Assembly: GCF_040215725.1 (NCBI RefSeq)
Contig: NZ_CP157967.1
Location: forward strand, 3,318,501 to 3,382,500
Direction of reading: 5' to 3'
From: Rhizobium sp. ZPR4
GTDB lineage: Bacteria; Pseudomonadota; Alphaproteobacteria; Rhizobiales; Rhizobiaceae
DNA: 64,000 nt
Positions 26,261 through 35,781 of the stretch are shown here, piece by piece; the first letter of the stretch is position 1, and each line of letters opens with the position of its first letter. The position numbers and the translations under genes are program-made. Under the pieces are notes generated by a model that was not told the origin of the DNA, did no database searches, and was given only the letters and a program-made list of their open reading frames with translations.

Positions 26261-27520
26261 ATGACGGACAAGGCCATGACGCGCACCGAAAGCCGCATCG
26301 ACCCCTCAGCCAAGCAAACCAACAACGACACGACCACCGAAAGAGCCGCCGTGCAGCCTAGGCTGACGACCCTCATCCTGCTCTCGGCCCTAGCCGTGCT
26401 GCCAGTCAACATGATCCTGCCATCGCTGCCGAAGATATCATCGGCATTCCACGCCGATTTCGCCCTCGTGAACCTCTCCGTCGCCGGCTTTTCCATCGTC
26501 ACCGCAACCCTGGAAGCCATCGGCGGCGCGATATCGGATCGTTTCGGCCGCAGGCCAGTCGTCCTGATGGCGCTGGCCATCTTCATCATCGCGTCGATCG
26601 GCTGCGTTCTCGCTCCGAACATCGGCATCTTCCTGCTGTGCCGCATGATGCAGGCGTGCATCGGCCCCTGCTACTCCGTCGCCCTCGTCATCATCAAGGA
26701 AACATCTGACGATCGGGAAGCCGCCAGCAAGTTCGGCTATCTCGCCATGGGGTGGGCGCTGGCTCCCATGGTCGGCCCCCTGTTCGGCGGTTCGCTGGAC
26801 GAGCTTCTCGGCTGGCGCGCCAGCTTCGTCGTCCTCGCGATCCTCGGCATTGCCGCCTTCCTCCTCTCCACGCGCGAGTTAAGAGGCTCGAGGGCGCCAA
26901 AATCTGCCGCGCACAAGAATTATCTTGCCTCCTATGCGCTGCTTTTGCGTTCGGCGCGGTTCTGGGCCTATACGCTCTGCATGGCCTGCTCGATGGGCGT
27001 GCTTTATATCTTCCTCGGCGGAGCGCCGCTCACGATAGGCGACACGCTCGGCGGCTCGAGCGCCAGGCTCGGCTTCTACATGGGCCTGGTTCCCGCCGGT
27101 TTCATTCTCGGCAGCTATCTCGCCGGTCGCTACGGGGCAAGAATTCCGCTCGGCATGATCCTCGTCGTTGCCCGGCTGCTGACCTGCATCGGCCTGACAG
27201 TCGGCCTCGCTTTGTCGCTGTGGGGCATGACGGAGGTTCTGGCGTTCTTCGGCCCCTGCGTCTTCATCGGCATAGGCAATGGCCTCACCATGCCGGCCGC
27301 CAACAGCGGCGCCATGTCGGTCCGATCGGATATGGTCGGCACAGCCGCTGGGCTTGCCGCCGCCATGCGGATTGCTGGCGGCGCACTCATCGGGTCGATC
27401 GGCGGGGTTTTCATCGCGCAATCGGCAACGATCCATACGCTTTTCACGCTGATGCTGGCATCCGCACTGCTCGCCCTGCTGGCGGCAATCTGGGCAGCCT
27501 TGATCGGCAAACGGAGGTAA
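26261..27520 (+). CDS. MFS multidrug exporter, Bcr/CflA type
   Basis: 419 residues, 12 hydrophobic segments. ALAVLPVNMILPSLPKIS and the motif A loop GGAISDRFGRRPVVL are characteristic of the Bcr/CflA subfamily, which exports bicyclomycin, chloramphenicol or similar compounds by proton antiport. The start at 26261 (MTDKAMTRTESR) or 26276 is preferred: the longer frame from 26171 would begin inside the RNA stem and terminator. The terminator upstream suggests regulation by attenuation. Confidence 0.87.
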   Translation: MTDKAMTRTESRIDPSAKQTNNDTTTERAAVQPRLTTLILLSALAVLPVNMILPSLPKISSAFHADFALVNLSVAGFSIVTATLEAIGGAISDRFGRRPVVLMALAIFIIASIGCVLAPNIGIFLLCRMMQACIGPCYSVALVIIKETSDDREAASKFGYLAMGWALAPMVGPLFGGSLDELLGWRASFVVLAILGIAAFLLSTRELRGSRAPKSAAHKNYLASYALLLRSARFWAYTLCMACSMGVLYIFLGGAPLTIGDTLGGSSARLGFYMGLVPAGFILGSYLAGRYGARIPLGMILVVARLLTCIGLTVGLALSLWGMTEVLAFFGPCVFIGIGNGLTMPAANSGAMSVRSDMVGTAAGLAAAMRIAGGALIGSIGGVFIAQSATIHTLFTLMLASALLALLAAIWAALIGKRR

Positions 27521-27527
27521 TTGCGGC

Positions 27528-27986
27528 TTATCCGATATTCTTGCTCATATGGACGAGGAAGCCGTCTTTCAGCGGCTCCTCGCGGTCGATCGCATAGCCA
27601 TACCTAAGATAGAGCTGCACATTCTCGGCAAAACGTTTGTTGGTGTAGAGCCGGATATCTTTCAGGCCAAGCGTGGCCGCGACTTGCTCCGCATGGGCAA
27701 GCAGTCTCCTGCCGATACCCTGCCCCTGATGTCGCGGCGATACCGCGACGTTCTCGATCAACAGATGATCCGAGGCCGGCACTATCTCGATCAACGCCAC
27801 AAGCTCACCACCCACCTCCACGAGATCGATGCGATGCTTGCGCACGGCCTCGGCATAATCAGCCGTCATCGGCAGCGGTTCGCGGCCGATGAGAGGCACC
27901 CATTTGCCGTAAGCCTCACGCGTCAACGCCCGGATGGCGTCGACATCGGCCTCCGTTGCCGCCCGCAAGGAAATCGCTTCCGTCAC
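27528..27986 (-). CDS. GNAT family N-acetyltransferase
   Basis: 152 residues. The acetyl-CoA binding site is in VSPRHQGQGIGRRLLAHAEQ (R/Q-x-x-G-x-G), with the beta-strand before it (LLIENVAV) and C-terminal YLRYGYAI. GTG start at 27986 with GGAGG close upstream. Substrate unknown; could modify a small molecule or a protein. It is convergent with the exporter gene. Confidence 0.87.
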   Translation of the reverse strand: MTEAISLRAATEADVDAIRALTREAYGKWVPLIGREPLPMTADYAEAVRKHRIDLVEVGGELVALIEIVPASDHLLIENVAVSPRHQGQGIGRRLLAHAEQVAATLGLKDIRLYTNKRFAENVQLYLRYGYAIDREEPLKDGFLVHMSKNIG

Positions 27987-28083
27987 TCCTCCACCTCCGA
28001 TAGCACCCAGACGTCTTTCGCGGCGTTTCTCACGGTCTTCGTGGAACCACGCAAGATGGCCAATTTCCTTGCCGGCATCGGTC

Positions 28084-28905
28084 TCACGCCGACAGGATCC
28101 TGTAGCCCTTCGGCTCCCGCTTTACGCGCCCAAAGCCGGTGATGTGGCCGCCGGCGACGATCCAGCCTTCGCGGGCAGCATCCTCCAAAGCAATCTGCCG
28201 GGTTCTAACCGCCTGCTCCGGATCGAGATCATAGGCGAGGCCGATCTTCGGATCGATCGGCTGCAGGTCCCCCAGATGCAAGGTATCGCCCCAGATCAGC
28301 AGAGAATCGTCGTCACCGCGCAGCAGATAGCCAGTGTGGCCGGGCGTATGACCCGGCAGCGGATGCACCTCTATATCAGGCAGCACTTCGCCAGCCCCGA
28401 TCCGCCTTATGCTCGACCCGTAGACGCTCTGCAGCTGTTCGGCCGCCTTGAAGCCACCCCGCCGCGCTTCCGGCATCGCCTCGCGCACCACTGGATCGGT
28501 GAAAAAGGCAAGGTCACGCTCCGGCACGAACACATCGGCAGAGGGGAAATACGGCTTGTCTCCATCGAGCAAGCCGAGAGCATGGTCGCCATGGATATGG
28601 GTGAGCAAAACGGCCTGGATTTCATCCGGCGAAACACCCGCTTTATGCAATGCCGAGCGCGCATGGCCGTATTTCGGCCCCCAGGACGTGCCCGTGCCGG
28701 CATCGACCAGAATGGCGCCGCCGGGTCCGCGCAGGAGGAAGCAGTTCACATCCACCTGCAGCGTCGGCTTGCCCCAGGTTGCGATCGCCTGCTGCCTTGC
28801 AGCATCGCCATCTGCGTGGATCAACACATCCGCCGGCGCCTCGAAGAGGCCATCGAGCAGGAGGGTAACGTCATATTGCCCGATATGCAGGGAACGATCA
28901 GTCAT
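28084..28905 (-). CDS. MBL-fold metallo-hydrolase
   Basis: 273 residues. The metal-binding motif HxHxDH is THIHGDHALG, with the later His in LPGHTPGHTGYLL and Asp in LLIWGDTLHLGDLQ. The fold is shared by lactonases and thioesterases. Similarity to AHL-lactonase-like proteins is possible but not demonstrated. GGAGG precedes the ATG. It lies between GNAT and pyc, in the same direction, with the pyc terminator on its upstream side. Confidence 0.85.
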   Translation of the reverse strand: MTDRSLHIGQYDVTLLLDGLFEAPADVLIHADGDAARQQAIATWGKPTLQVDVNCFLLRGPGGAILVDAGTGTSWGPKYGHARSALHKAGVSPDEIQAVLLTHIHGDHALGLLDGDKPYFPSADVFVPERDLAFFTDPVVREAMPEARRGGFKAAEQLQSVYGSSIRRIGAGEVLPDIEVHPLPGHTPGHTGYLLRGDDDSLLIWGDTLHLGDLQPIDPKIGLAYDLDPEQAVRTRQIALEDAAREGWIVAGGHITGFGRVKREPKGYRILSA

Positions 28906-28935
28906 GGCTGCGCCTCCGCCAGAAAAGCTTCACAA

Positions 28936-28962
28936 AAAAGGGCCGGATCGATGCCGGCCCCT
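28936..28962 (-). terminator. Rho-independent terminator for pyc
   Basis: On the minus strand GGGCCGGCAT pairs with ATCCGGCCC and is followed by TTTTTT. It starts about 20 bases after the pyc stop codon. Confidence 0.8.
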
Positions 28963-28981
28963 TTCGTATCTTTATGGACGT

Positions 28982-31900
28982 TTAGGCGCCGTAGACGACG
29001 AGCAGATCCTTGGCATCGATCTGGTCGCCGGCGCGCACCAGCACCTCGGAGACCGTGCCGTCCTTTTCGGCGTGCAGCGCCGTCTCCATCTTCATGGCTT
29101 CGATGGAAACGAGCACATCGCCGGCCTTGATCGCCTGGCCGGGCGAAACGAAGACCGTGGAGATGACGCCTGGCATCGGCGCGCCGACATGCGCGGCATT
29201 GCCGGTCTCGGCCTTGCGGCGGATAGCACTGCCAGACGCGCCATGGGCGCGATCGGGCACCTTGATGCGGCGCGGCTGGCCGTTGAGCTCGAAGAACACC
29301 GTGACCATGCCCTTCTCATCGGTCGCCGTCATCGCCTGGTTGACGATGACGAGCGTCTTGCCCCTCTCGATTTCGGCAAAGAGCTCGTCGCCTTCCTTCA
29401 GGCCGTAGAAATAGGCCGGCGTCGGCAGCACCGAGACCGGACCATAGGTGTCGGCTGCCAACGCATAGTCGGTGAAGACCTTCGGATACATCAGGTAGGA
29501 GGCGAATTCGAAATCGTCGACCTTGCGCTCCAGCTTGGTCTCGATGACCTTACGCTCCGCATCGAGATCGGCCTCAGCCAGCAGCGAGCCGGGGCGAACG
29601 ACATAGGGCTTGTCACCCTTCAGCGCCTTCTTCTGCAGCGCTTCCGGCCATCCGGACGGCGGCTGGCCGAGATCACCCTTCAGCATGGAAACGACCGAAT
29701 CCGGGAAGGCGATATCCTTGGCCGGGTTTTCGACATCGGCAACCGTCAGATCCTGGCTCACCATCATCAGCGCCATATCGCCGACAACCTTGGAGGACGG
29801 CGTCACCTTGACGATATCGCCAAACATCTGGTTGGCGTCGGCATAGGCCTGCGCCACCTGGTGCCAGCGGGTTTCCAGGCCCAGCGAACGGGCCTGTTCC
29901 TTGAGATTGGTGAACTGACCGCCGGGCATTTCGTGCAGATAGACTTCCGAGGCCGGCCCCTTGAGATCGCTTTCGAAGGCGGCGTACTGGTGGCGCACGG
30001 CTTCCCAGTAGAAGGAGATGCGGCGGATCCATTCGGGATCGAGGCCGGGATCGCGCTCGGAGCCTTTAAGGGCTTCGACGATCGAGCCAAGGCAGGGCTG
30101 CGAGGTATTGCCCGACAGCGCATCCATCGCCGCATCGACGGCATCGACGCCGGCATCGATCGCCGCGAGCACGGTTGCGGCCGCAATGCCCGACGTGTCA
30201 TGCGTATGGAAATGGATCGGCAGGCCGGTCGCCTCGCGCAGCGCCTTGAACAGCACCTTGGCCGCCGCCGGCTTCAGGAGGCCCGCCATGTCCTTCAGGG
30301 CGATGATATGGGCGCCGGCCTTTTCCAGCTCGACGGCGAGATCGGTATAATATTTCAGATCGTATTTCGGGCGGGCGGAATTGAGGATATCGCCCGTATA
30401 GCAGATCGCCGCCTCGCAGAGCTTGTTCTCTTCGGCAACGGCATCCATCGACACGCGCATGTTCTCGACCCAGTTCAGGCAATCGAAGACGCGGAAGAGG
30501 TCGATGCCGCCCTTGGCCGCCTGGCGGACGAAGTATTTCACGACATTGTCGGGATAGTTGGTATAGCCGACACCGTTGGCGCCGCGCAAAAGCATCTGCA
30601 GGAGCAGGTTCGGCGCGCCCTCGCGGATCAGCGACAGACGCTCCCACGGATCTTCCGTCAGGAAGCGCATGGAAACGTCGAAAGTGGCGCCGCCCCAGCA
30701 TTCCAGCGACAGCAGTTGCGGCAGGGCGCGCGCATAGGTGCCGGCGACGCTGGCGATATCGTAGGTGCGCATGCGCGTCGCCAGCAGCGACTGGTGACCG
30801 TCCCGCATCGTCGTGTCGGTCATCAGCACGCGCTTTTCGCCGCGCATCCATTCTGCAAATTTCTGCGGGCCGAGCTTGTCGAGCAGCTGCTTGGTGCCGT
30901 CGGGAATATTGCTGTCGATATAGGGCAATACCGGCTCGGCAACCTTCGGCGAGGGCGCGGGACGACCGCGCGTTTCCGGATGGCCGTTGACGGTGACATC
31001 AGCGAGATAGGTCAGAAGCTTGGTGGCGCGGTCCTGGCGCTTGACCTGCTGGAACAGTTCCGGCGTCGAATCGATGAAGCGCGTCGTGTAGCTGTTGTCG
31101 CGGAATTTCTCGTGCGTGATGATCGCTTCGAGGAAGGTGAGGTTCGTCGCCACGCCGCGAATACGGAATTCGCGCAGCGCACGGTACATGCGGGCGATCG
31201 CCTCCTGCGGGTTCGGCGCCCAAGCCGTCACCTTCACCAGCAGCGGATCGTAATAACGGGTGATGATCGCACCGGTGTAGGAGGTGCCGCCGTCGAGACG
31301 GATGCCGAAGCCCGAGGCCGAGCGATAGGCAGTGATGCGGCCGTAATCCGGGATGAAGTTATGTTCCGGATCTTCCGTCGTCACACGGCACTGCAGCGCA
31401 TGGCCGTTGAGACGGATGTCTTCTTGGCGTGGAACACCCGATTCCGGCGTACCGATGGCAAAGCCGTCGAGAATATGGATCTGCGCCTTGACGATATCGA
31501 TGCCGGTGACGACTTCGGTCACCGTATGTTCGACCTGGATGCGTGGATTGACTTCGATGAAGTAGAATTTGCCGGTATCGGCGTCCATCAGATATTCGAC
31601 GGTGCCGGCGCCGATATAATTCGTCGCTTTGGCGATCTTCAGCGAATGGGACGCCAGCTCCTGACGCTGCGCGTCGCTGAGATAGGGGGCCGGTGCGCGC
31701 TCGACGACCTTCTGATTACGGCGCTGGACCGAACAGTCGCGCTCGAACAGATGCACGACATTCCCATGCGTGTCGCCGAGAATCTGGCTTTCGACATGGC
31801 GGGCGCGCTCGACGAGCTTTTCGAGATAGACCTCGTCCTTGCCGAAGGCGGCCTTCGCCTCGCGCTTGGCTTCCGTCACTTCCTTGGCGAGATCGGCCTC

Positions 31901-32443
31901 GGAGCGGATGACGCGCATGCCGCGCCCGCCGCCGCCCCAGGAAGCCTTGAGCATCACCGGATAGCCGATCTCAGCCGCCATCTTGGCGACTTCAGCCATA
32001 TCGTCAGGCAAGGGATCGGTGGCCGGCACGACCGGCACGCCGACCGAGATTGCGAGATTGCGGGCCGCGACCTTGTTGCCGAGCTGACGCATCGTATCGG
32101 CGCGCGGGCCGATGAAGATGATGCCGGCGGCATCGCACGCATCGACGAATTCCGGGCTTTCCGACAGCAGGCCGTAGCCCGGATGGATGGCATCGGCACC
32201 GGAAAGCTTGGCAACGCGGATGATCTCGTCGATCGACAGATAGCTCTCGATCGGCCCGAGATCGCGGGCAAGATGCGGACCGCGGCCGACCTGATAGCTC
32301 TCGTCGGCCTTGAAGCGATGCAGCGCGAGTTTGTCTTCCTCGGCCCAGATGGCCACCGTTTTTATGCCAAGCTCGTTGGCGGCGCGGAATACGCGGATGG
32401 CGATTTCGGAACGGTTGGCAACCAGGATCTTGGAAATGGGCAA
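28982..32443 (-). CDS. pyc: Pyruvate carboxylase
   Basis: 1153 residues; single-chain enzyme making oxaloacetate from pyruvate and bicarbonate. An N-terminal biotin carboxylase domain (to about 460; KILVANRSEIAIRVFR, GGGGRGMRV), a central carboxyltransferase domain (from about 530; DTTMRDGHQSLLATRMRT) and a C-terminal biotin carrier with the biotin Lys in EAMKMET at about residue 1118. The start is a TTG at 32443 (MPISKILVANRSE) with GAGGAGA ahead; no ATG fits. The enzyme replenishes the TCA cycle during growth on sugars or pyruvate. Confidence 0.97.
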   Translation of the reverse strand: MPISKILVANRSEIAIRVFRAANELGIKTVAIWAEEDKLALHRFKADESYQVGRGPHLARDLGPIESYLSIDEIIRVAKLSGADAIHPGYGLLSESPEFVDACDAAGIIFIGPRADTMRQLGNKVAARNLAISVGVPVVPATDPLPDDMAEVAKMAAEIGYPVMLKASWGGGGRGMRVIRSEADLAKEVTEAKREAKAAFGKDEVYLEKLVERARHVESQILGDTHGNVVHLFERDCSVQRRNQKVVERAPAPYLSDAQRQELASHSLKIAKATNYIGAGTVEYLMDADTGKFYFIEVNPRIQVEHTVTEVVTGIDIVKAQIHILDGFAIGTPESGVPRQEDIRLNGHALQCRVTTEDPEHNFIPDYGRITAYRSASGFGIRLDGGTSYTGAIITRYYDPLLVKVTAWAPNPQEAIARMYRALREFRIRGVATNLTFLEAIITHEKFRDNSYTTRFIDSTPELFQQVKRQDRATKLLTYLADVTVNGHPETRGRPAPSPKVAEPVLPYIDSNIPDGTKQLLDKLGPQKFAEWMRGEKRVLMTDTTMRDGHQSLLATRMRTYDIASVAGTYARALPQLLSLECWGGATFDVSMRFLTEDPWERLSLIREGAPNLLLQMLLRGANGVGYTNYPDNVVKYFVRQAAKGGIDLFRVFDCLNWVENMRVSMDAVAEENKLCEAAICYTGDILNSARPKYDLKYYTDLAVELEKAGAHIIALKDMAGLLKPAAAKVLFKALREATGLPIHFHTHDTSGIAAATVLAAIDAGVDAVDAAMDALSGNTSQPCLGSIVEALKGSERDPGLDPEWIRRISFYWEAVRHQYAAFESDLKGPASEVYLHEMPGGQFTNLKEQARSLGLETRWHQVAQAYADANQMFGDIVKVTPSSKVVGDMALMMVSQDLTVADVENPAKDIAFPDSVVSMLKGDLGQPPSGWPEALQKKALKGDKPYVVRPGSLLAEADLDAERKVIETKLERKVDDFEFASYLMYPKVFTDYALAADTYGPVSVLPTPAYFYGLKEGDELFAEIERGKTLVIVNQAMTATDEKGMVTVFFELNGQPRRIKVPDRAHGASGSAIRRKAETGNAAHVGAPMPGVISTVFVSPGQAIKAGDVLVSIEAMKMETALHAEKDGTVSEVLVRAGDQIDAKDLLVVYGA

Positions 32444-32559
32444 TGCTGTCTCCTCACGGCATCGAAACGGGCAATGCTGCACCCGCGAAGAGAATTCTTA
32501 ACTTCTTGTCACAGGAAGTTCAATTTCTCCTGCGACATCCGACATCAAAATAGTTGCCA

Positions 32560-33300
32560 TTACGGAATAAGTCCGTTTCTGAAAGCGATGGCAACGATGT
32601 GTTGCCGATTTCTGGCCTTCAGCTTGTCCTGGATGCTGTTCATGTACCAGTCGACGGTATGATTGGAGATCGTCAGCAGCCGGCTGATCTCGATCGACGT
32701 CATGCCGTCGGCCAGATGGTTCAGCACCTCCATCTCGCGTTTGGTCAGTTTCACATCGACCTTTCCCTGCTCCTCGATCGATTGCGCTTCGTCACGCAGC
32801 TCCAGAAGTCGCCAGAAGGCCTTTCTGGCCACGGCATCGAAGAGCGAAAGCTCCGTCGGGGATAGATCGACCGCCTCCCCGCCCATCGTCATGCTGCCAA
32901 GCAGACCGCTTCGTCCGTGAATCGGAAAGATATAGCCGTCGATCAGCCCGTTGGCACGGGCGTCCGCCATCATCTGCTCCATCCGGCGCCGGAGCGGATC
33001 AGATTTCTGCGCAGCCACGGCATCGCTCCAGCGGAAGGGGCGCTGCGCCCGGGTGGCATAGCGCGCAACCGGATCGACGAGCATGTATCTCTTGCGGACA
33101 TAGGTTAGCGGCCATTGATCGGGCCAGCGGCCTGCCAGCATGAAACTGGCAATATCGACATTCGGCCGCGTCTGCCTCAACAGACCGTAGAAATCGAATT
33201 TGTAGGAACGGAGCACAAGCTCGAGCTCGGCCACGACATCCTTGGTACGCTTGCATTCTTCGATGACCACAAGCAATTGTATTAGCGAATGGATATTCAC
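32560..33300 (-). CDS. expR: LuxR-type quorum-sensing regulator, ExpR-like
   Basis: 246 residues. The N-terminal autoinducer-binding domain spans about 15-160 (YGLLRQTRPN; the conserved W/Y/D residues in RWPDQWPLTYVRKRYMLVDP and PFRWSDA). The C-terminal LuxR helix-turn-helix is LTKREMEVLNHLADGMTSIEI-type, with SNHTVDWYMNSIQDKL. GTG start with GAGGGG upstream. Position between pyc and ndvA is the same as for expR in Sinorhizobium meliloti, where it controls exopolysaccharide and motility genes. The name rests on this gene order; no synthase gene is in the window. Confidence 0.85.
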   Translation of the reverse strand: MNIHSLIQLLVVIEECKRTKDVVAELELVLRSYKFDFYGLLRQTRPNVDIASFMLAGRWPDQWPLTYVRKRYMLVDPVARYATRAQRPFRWSDAVAAQKSDPLRRRMEQMMADARANGLIDGYIFPIHGRSGLLGSMTMGGEAVDLSPTELSLFDAVARKAFWRLLELRDEAQSIEEQGKVDVKLTKREMEVLNHLADGMTSIEISRLLTISNHTVDWYMNSIQDKLKARNRQHIVAIAFRNGLIP

Positions 33301-33677
33301 ATTTACCCCTCGGCCTCGCAGCCTGAATTATCGGCGGACGAGCGTTGCCACCTTGCTCGCCAGGCCCCATAGCGCGCTTAATCGCCGGCAACATACTCAG
33401 GCCGACGGGAAATTGAACGCCTTTGGCGATTTTTTTACCATTCAACCCTGAATGGCCGCCTTCGGCGTGACTTAATAGTAACGGATGATGCCGCGGCAGG
33501 GTCGTCCCCAAATTGTCACATTTCTGCGGCGACCGATAGCACCTCGCCGTGACAGCACGCGTTGCGCGCGAAATTCCCTTGAAAAAACAGCTTCAGATTC
33601 CGTTAATCGCCGGTTCAGGTACCGATCTGTAGTGTCGCAGCATTCCGAGTTTTGCTGATGCACAGAGGGTGCCTGAC
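33301..33677. other. Divergent control region between expR-like gene and ndvA
   Basis: 377 bases without a gene. A small inverted repeat CCATTC / GAATGG (33438-33443, 33450-33455) is visible, possibly a regulator site. Promoters for both divergent genes must lie here. I see no clear lux-box-like 20-base palindrome. Confidence 0.4.
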
Positions 33678-35447
33678 GTGTCACTGTTCAAAGTCTATGC
33701 AAGAGCCCTGAAGTATCTTGGCGCGTATCGATACCGCGTTTGGATGGTCGTGATCGCAAACATCGCGCTTGCGATGACCACCATCTATGAACCGGTTCTG
33801 TTCGGCCGCATCTTCGACGCCATTGCCAAGAAAGAAGCCGTAACACCGACCATGATGCTGTGGGCCGGTTTTGCCGTCTTCAGTGCTGTCGCCTTCATCG
33901 TGGTGTCCCGCGAGGCCGACCGCCTTGCGCATGGCCGCCGCGCCTCCCTGCTCACCGAAGCATTCGGCCGCATCATTTCGATGCCGCTCTCCTGGCATAG
34001 CCAGCGCGGCACGGCGAGCGCGCTGAACACGCTTCTGCGCGCCTGCGAAGCGTTGTTCGGCCTGTGGCTCGAATTCATGCGCAACCATCTGTCGACCGCC
34101 GTTGCGCTCGTCATCATGGTTCCGACCGCCATGGCCATGGACCTGCGCCTGTCTGCAGTCCTCGTCCTGCTCGGCGTCTTCTACTGGATCATCGGCCGTC
34201 TGGTCATGAGCCGCACGAAGGATGGCCAGACCTCGGTCGAAAGCCACTACAACACGGTTTTCTCGCATGTCAGCGACTCGATCAGCAATGTATCGGTGCT
34301 GCACAGCTACAATCGTATCGAAGCTGAAACCAAGGCGCTGAAGTCCTTCACCGAACGCCTGCTCGCTGCCCAGTATCCGGTCCTTGACTGGTGGGCGCTT
34401 GCCGGCGCGCTGAACCGCACGGCCTCGACCGTCGCCATGATGGCGATCCTGATGATCGGCACCGTCCTCGTCCAGGATGGCAGCCTCAGCCTCGGTGCCC
34501 TGATCACCTTCATCGCTTTTGCGAACGTGCTGATCGGCCGTCTGGAACAGCTGCGCAACTTCGCCAACCAGATTTTCGAAGCGCGCGCCAAGCTCGTGGA
34601 CTTCTACACGCTGGAAGATTCGGTTCGCGACCGCGAAGAGCCGGCCGGTCTTGCCGAAATCAAGGACGTCAAGGGCGAAGTGGAATTCCGCGACGTATCC
34701 TTCGGCTTCGCCAACTCCTCGCAGGGCCTGCACGACATCTCCTTCAAGGTGAAAGCAGGCCAGACCGTTGCTATCGTCGGCCCGACCGGCGCCGGCAAGA
34801 CGACACTCGTCAACCTGCTGCAGCGCGTCTTCGACCCGCAGAAGGGCCAGATCCTCGTCGACGGTCACGACATCACCAAGGTGACCCGCAAGTCGCTGCG
34901 CCGCTTCATCGCCACCGTCTTCCAGGATGCCGGCCTGCTGAACCGCTCGATCAGCGACAACATCCGCCTCGGCCGCGAAGGCGCGACGCAGGAAGAAATG
35001 ATCCGTGCCGCCCAGGCCGCCGCCGCCAACGACTTCATCGAAACCCGCGAAGGCGGCTACGATACCCGCGTCGGCGAGCGTGGCAACAAGCTCTCGGGTG
35101 GTGAACGCCAGCGTATCGCGATCGCCCGCGCCATCCTCAAGGATGCGCCGATCCTTGTGCTCGACGAAGCGACCAGTGCGCTCGACGTCGAAACCGAAAA
35201 CCGGGTCAAGACCGCGATCGACAACCTGCGCCAGAACCGCACGACCTTCATCATTGCGCACCGCCTGTCGACGGTCCGCGAGGCCGACATGGTCCTCTTC
35301 CTGGACAACGGCCGCATCATCGAGAACGGCAGCTTCAACGAGCTCAGCCAGAGCAACGGTCGCTTCGCCGCCCTCCTGCGCGCCAGCGGCATCCTGACGG
35401 ACGAGGAAGTCCGCAAGGCACACGCAACGGAAAACGAAGCCGCCTGA
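33678..35447 (+). CDS. ndvA: Cyclic beta-1,2-glucan ABC exporter NdvA
   Basis: 589 residues, a half-transporter with an N-terminal six-helix export domain (about 1-310) and an ATPase (about 340-570): Walker A VGPTGAGKTTLVN, signature LSGGERQRIAIARA, Walker B ILVLDEATSALD. Stretches such as VFSHVSDSISNVSVLHSYNR and the C-terminus (ASGILTDEEVRKAH) match known NdvA. It moves cyclic beta-1,2-glucan across the inner membrane. GTG start at 33678; another GTG lies at 33669. ndvB and opgC lie downstream on the opposite strand. Confidence 0.96.
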   Translation: MSLFKVYARALKYLGAYRYRVWMVVIANIALAMTTIYEPVLFGRIFDAIAKKEAVTPTMMLWAGFAVFSAVAFIVVSREADRLAHGRRASLLTEAFGRIISMPLSWHSQRGTASALNTLLRACEALFGLWLEFMRNHLSTAVALVIMVPTAMAMDLRLSAVLVLLGVFYWIIGRLVMSRTKDGQTSVESHYNTVFSHVSDSISNVSVLHSYNRIEAETKALKSFTERLLAAQYPVLDWWALAGALNRTASTVAMMAILMIGTVLVQDGSLSLGALITFIAFANVLIGRLEQLRNFANQIFEARAKLVDFYTLEDSVRDREEPAGLAEIKDVKGEVEFRDVSFGFANSSQGLHDISFKVKAGQTVAIVGPTGAGKTTLVNLLQRVFDPQKGQILVDGHDITKVTRKSLRRFIATVFQDAGLLNRSISDNIRLGREGATQEEMIRAAQAAAANDFIETREGGYDTRVGERGNKLSGGERQRIAIARAILKDAPILVLDEATSALDVETENRVKTAIDNLRQNRTTFIIAHRLSTVREADMVLFLDNGRIIENGSFNELSQSNGRFAALLRASGILTDEEVRKAHATENEAA

Positions 35448-35470
35448 TCTTCGCAAGGGGCCCAAGATCA

Positions 35471-35503
35471 AAGCCGGGAGAGCAACGCTCTCCCGGCTTT
35501 TTT
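35471..35503 (+). terminator. Rho-independent terminator for ndvA
   Basis: AAGCCGGGAGAG pairs with CTCTCCCGGCTT around a short loop, followed by a T-run. Strong and 23 bases after the ndvA stop codon. Confidence 0.88.
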
Positions 35504-35520
35504 GTGCTCGGCACAAGAAA

Positions 35521-35781
35521 CCCCCTCTCCCCATAAGCAGTGCGAGGGCTGGGGTGAGGGCCGCAAGCTACCGACTTGATGGAGAGTGCTGATTTGTTTC
35601 GCGCTGGCTGCGCCTTGGGTCAGACACGCCCACCGCCTTCTGCAAGCCACCCATCGCAAATGGCACCCATGGTTTTAGGAGCCGACGGTATCGCTTATGG
35701 ACGATCGACAGCATCACGCAATTACTGTCTTCGCAAACAGGCCCTCACCTTGGCCCACTCGCCGCTTGCGAGGAGAGGGGA
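35521..35781. repeat. Inverted repeat pair enclosing about 180 bases
   Basis: 42-base arms at 35521-35562 and 35740-35781 are inverted and imperfect (about 30 identical positions). Each arm runs from a CCCTCTCC end to GGTGAGGGCC. The interior has no gene. It could be a composite palindromic repeat or a MITE-like unit; no target-site duplication is obvious. Confidence 0.55.

Noticed and set aside
28084..28905. AHL lactonase acting on the ExpR signal
   Set aside because: The MBL fold and gene neighbourhood make it tempting, but HxHxDH is shared by many hydrolases and pyc lies between; no specific evidence.
28448..32662. A 1404-codon open frame on the plus strand opposite pyc
   Set aside because: Same shadow effect over a highly conserved enzyme gene; no domain and no start signal.
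33681..35534. A 617-codon open frame on the minus strand opposite ndvA
   Set aside because: Shadow of ndvA; the true gene has clear ABC-transporter motifs on the other strand.
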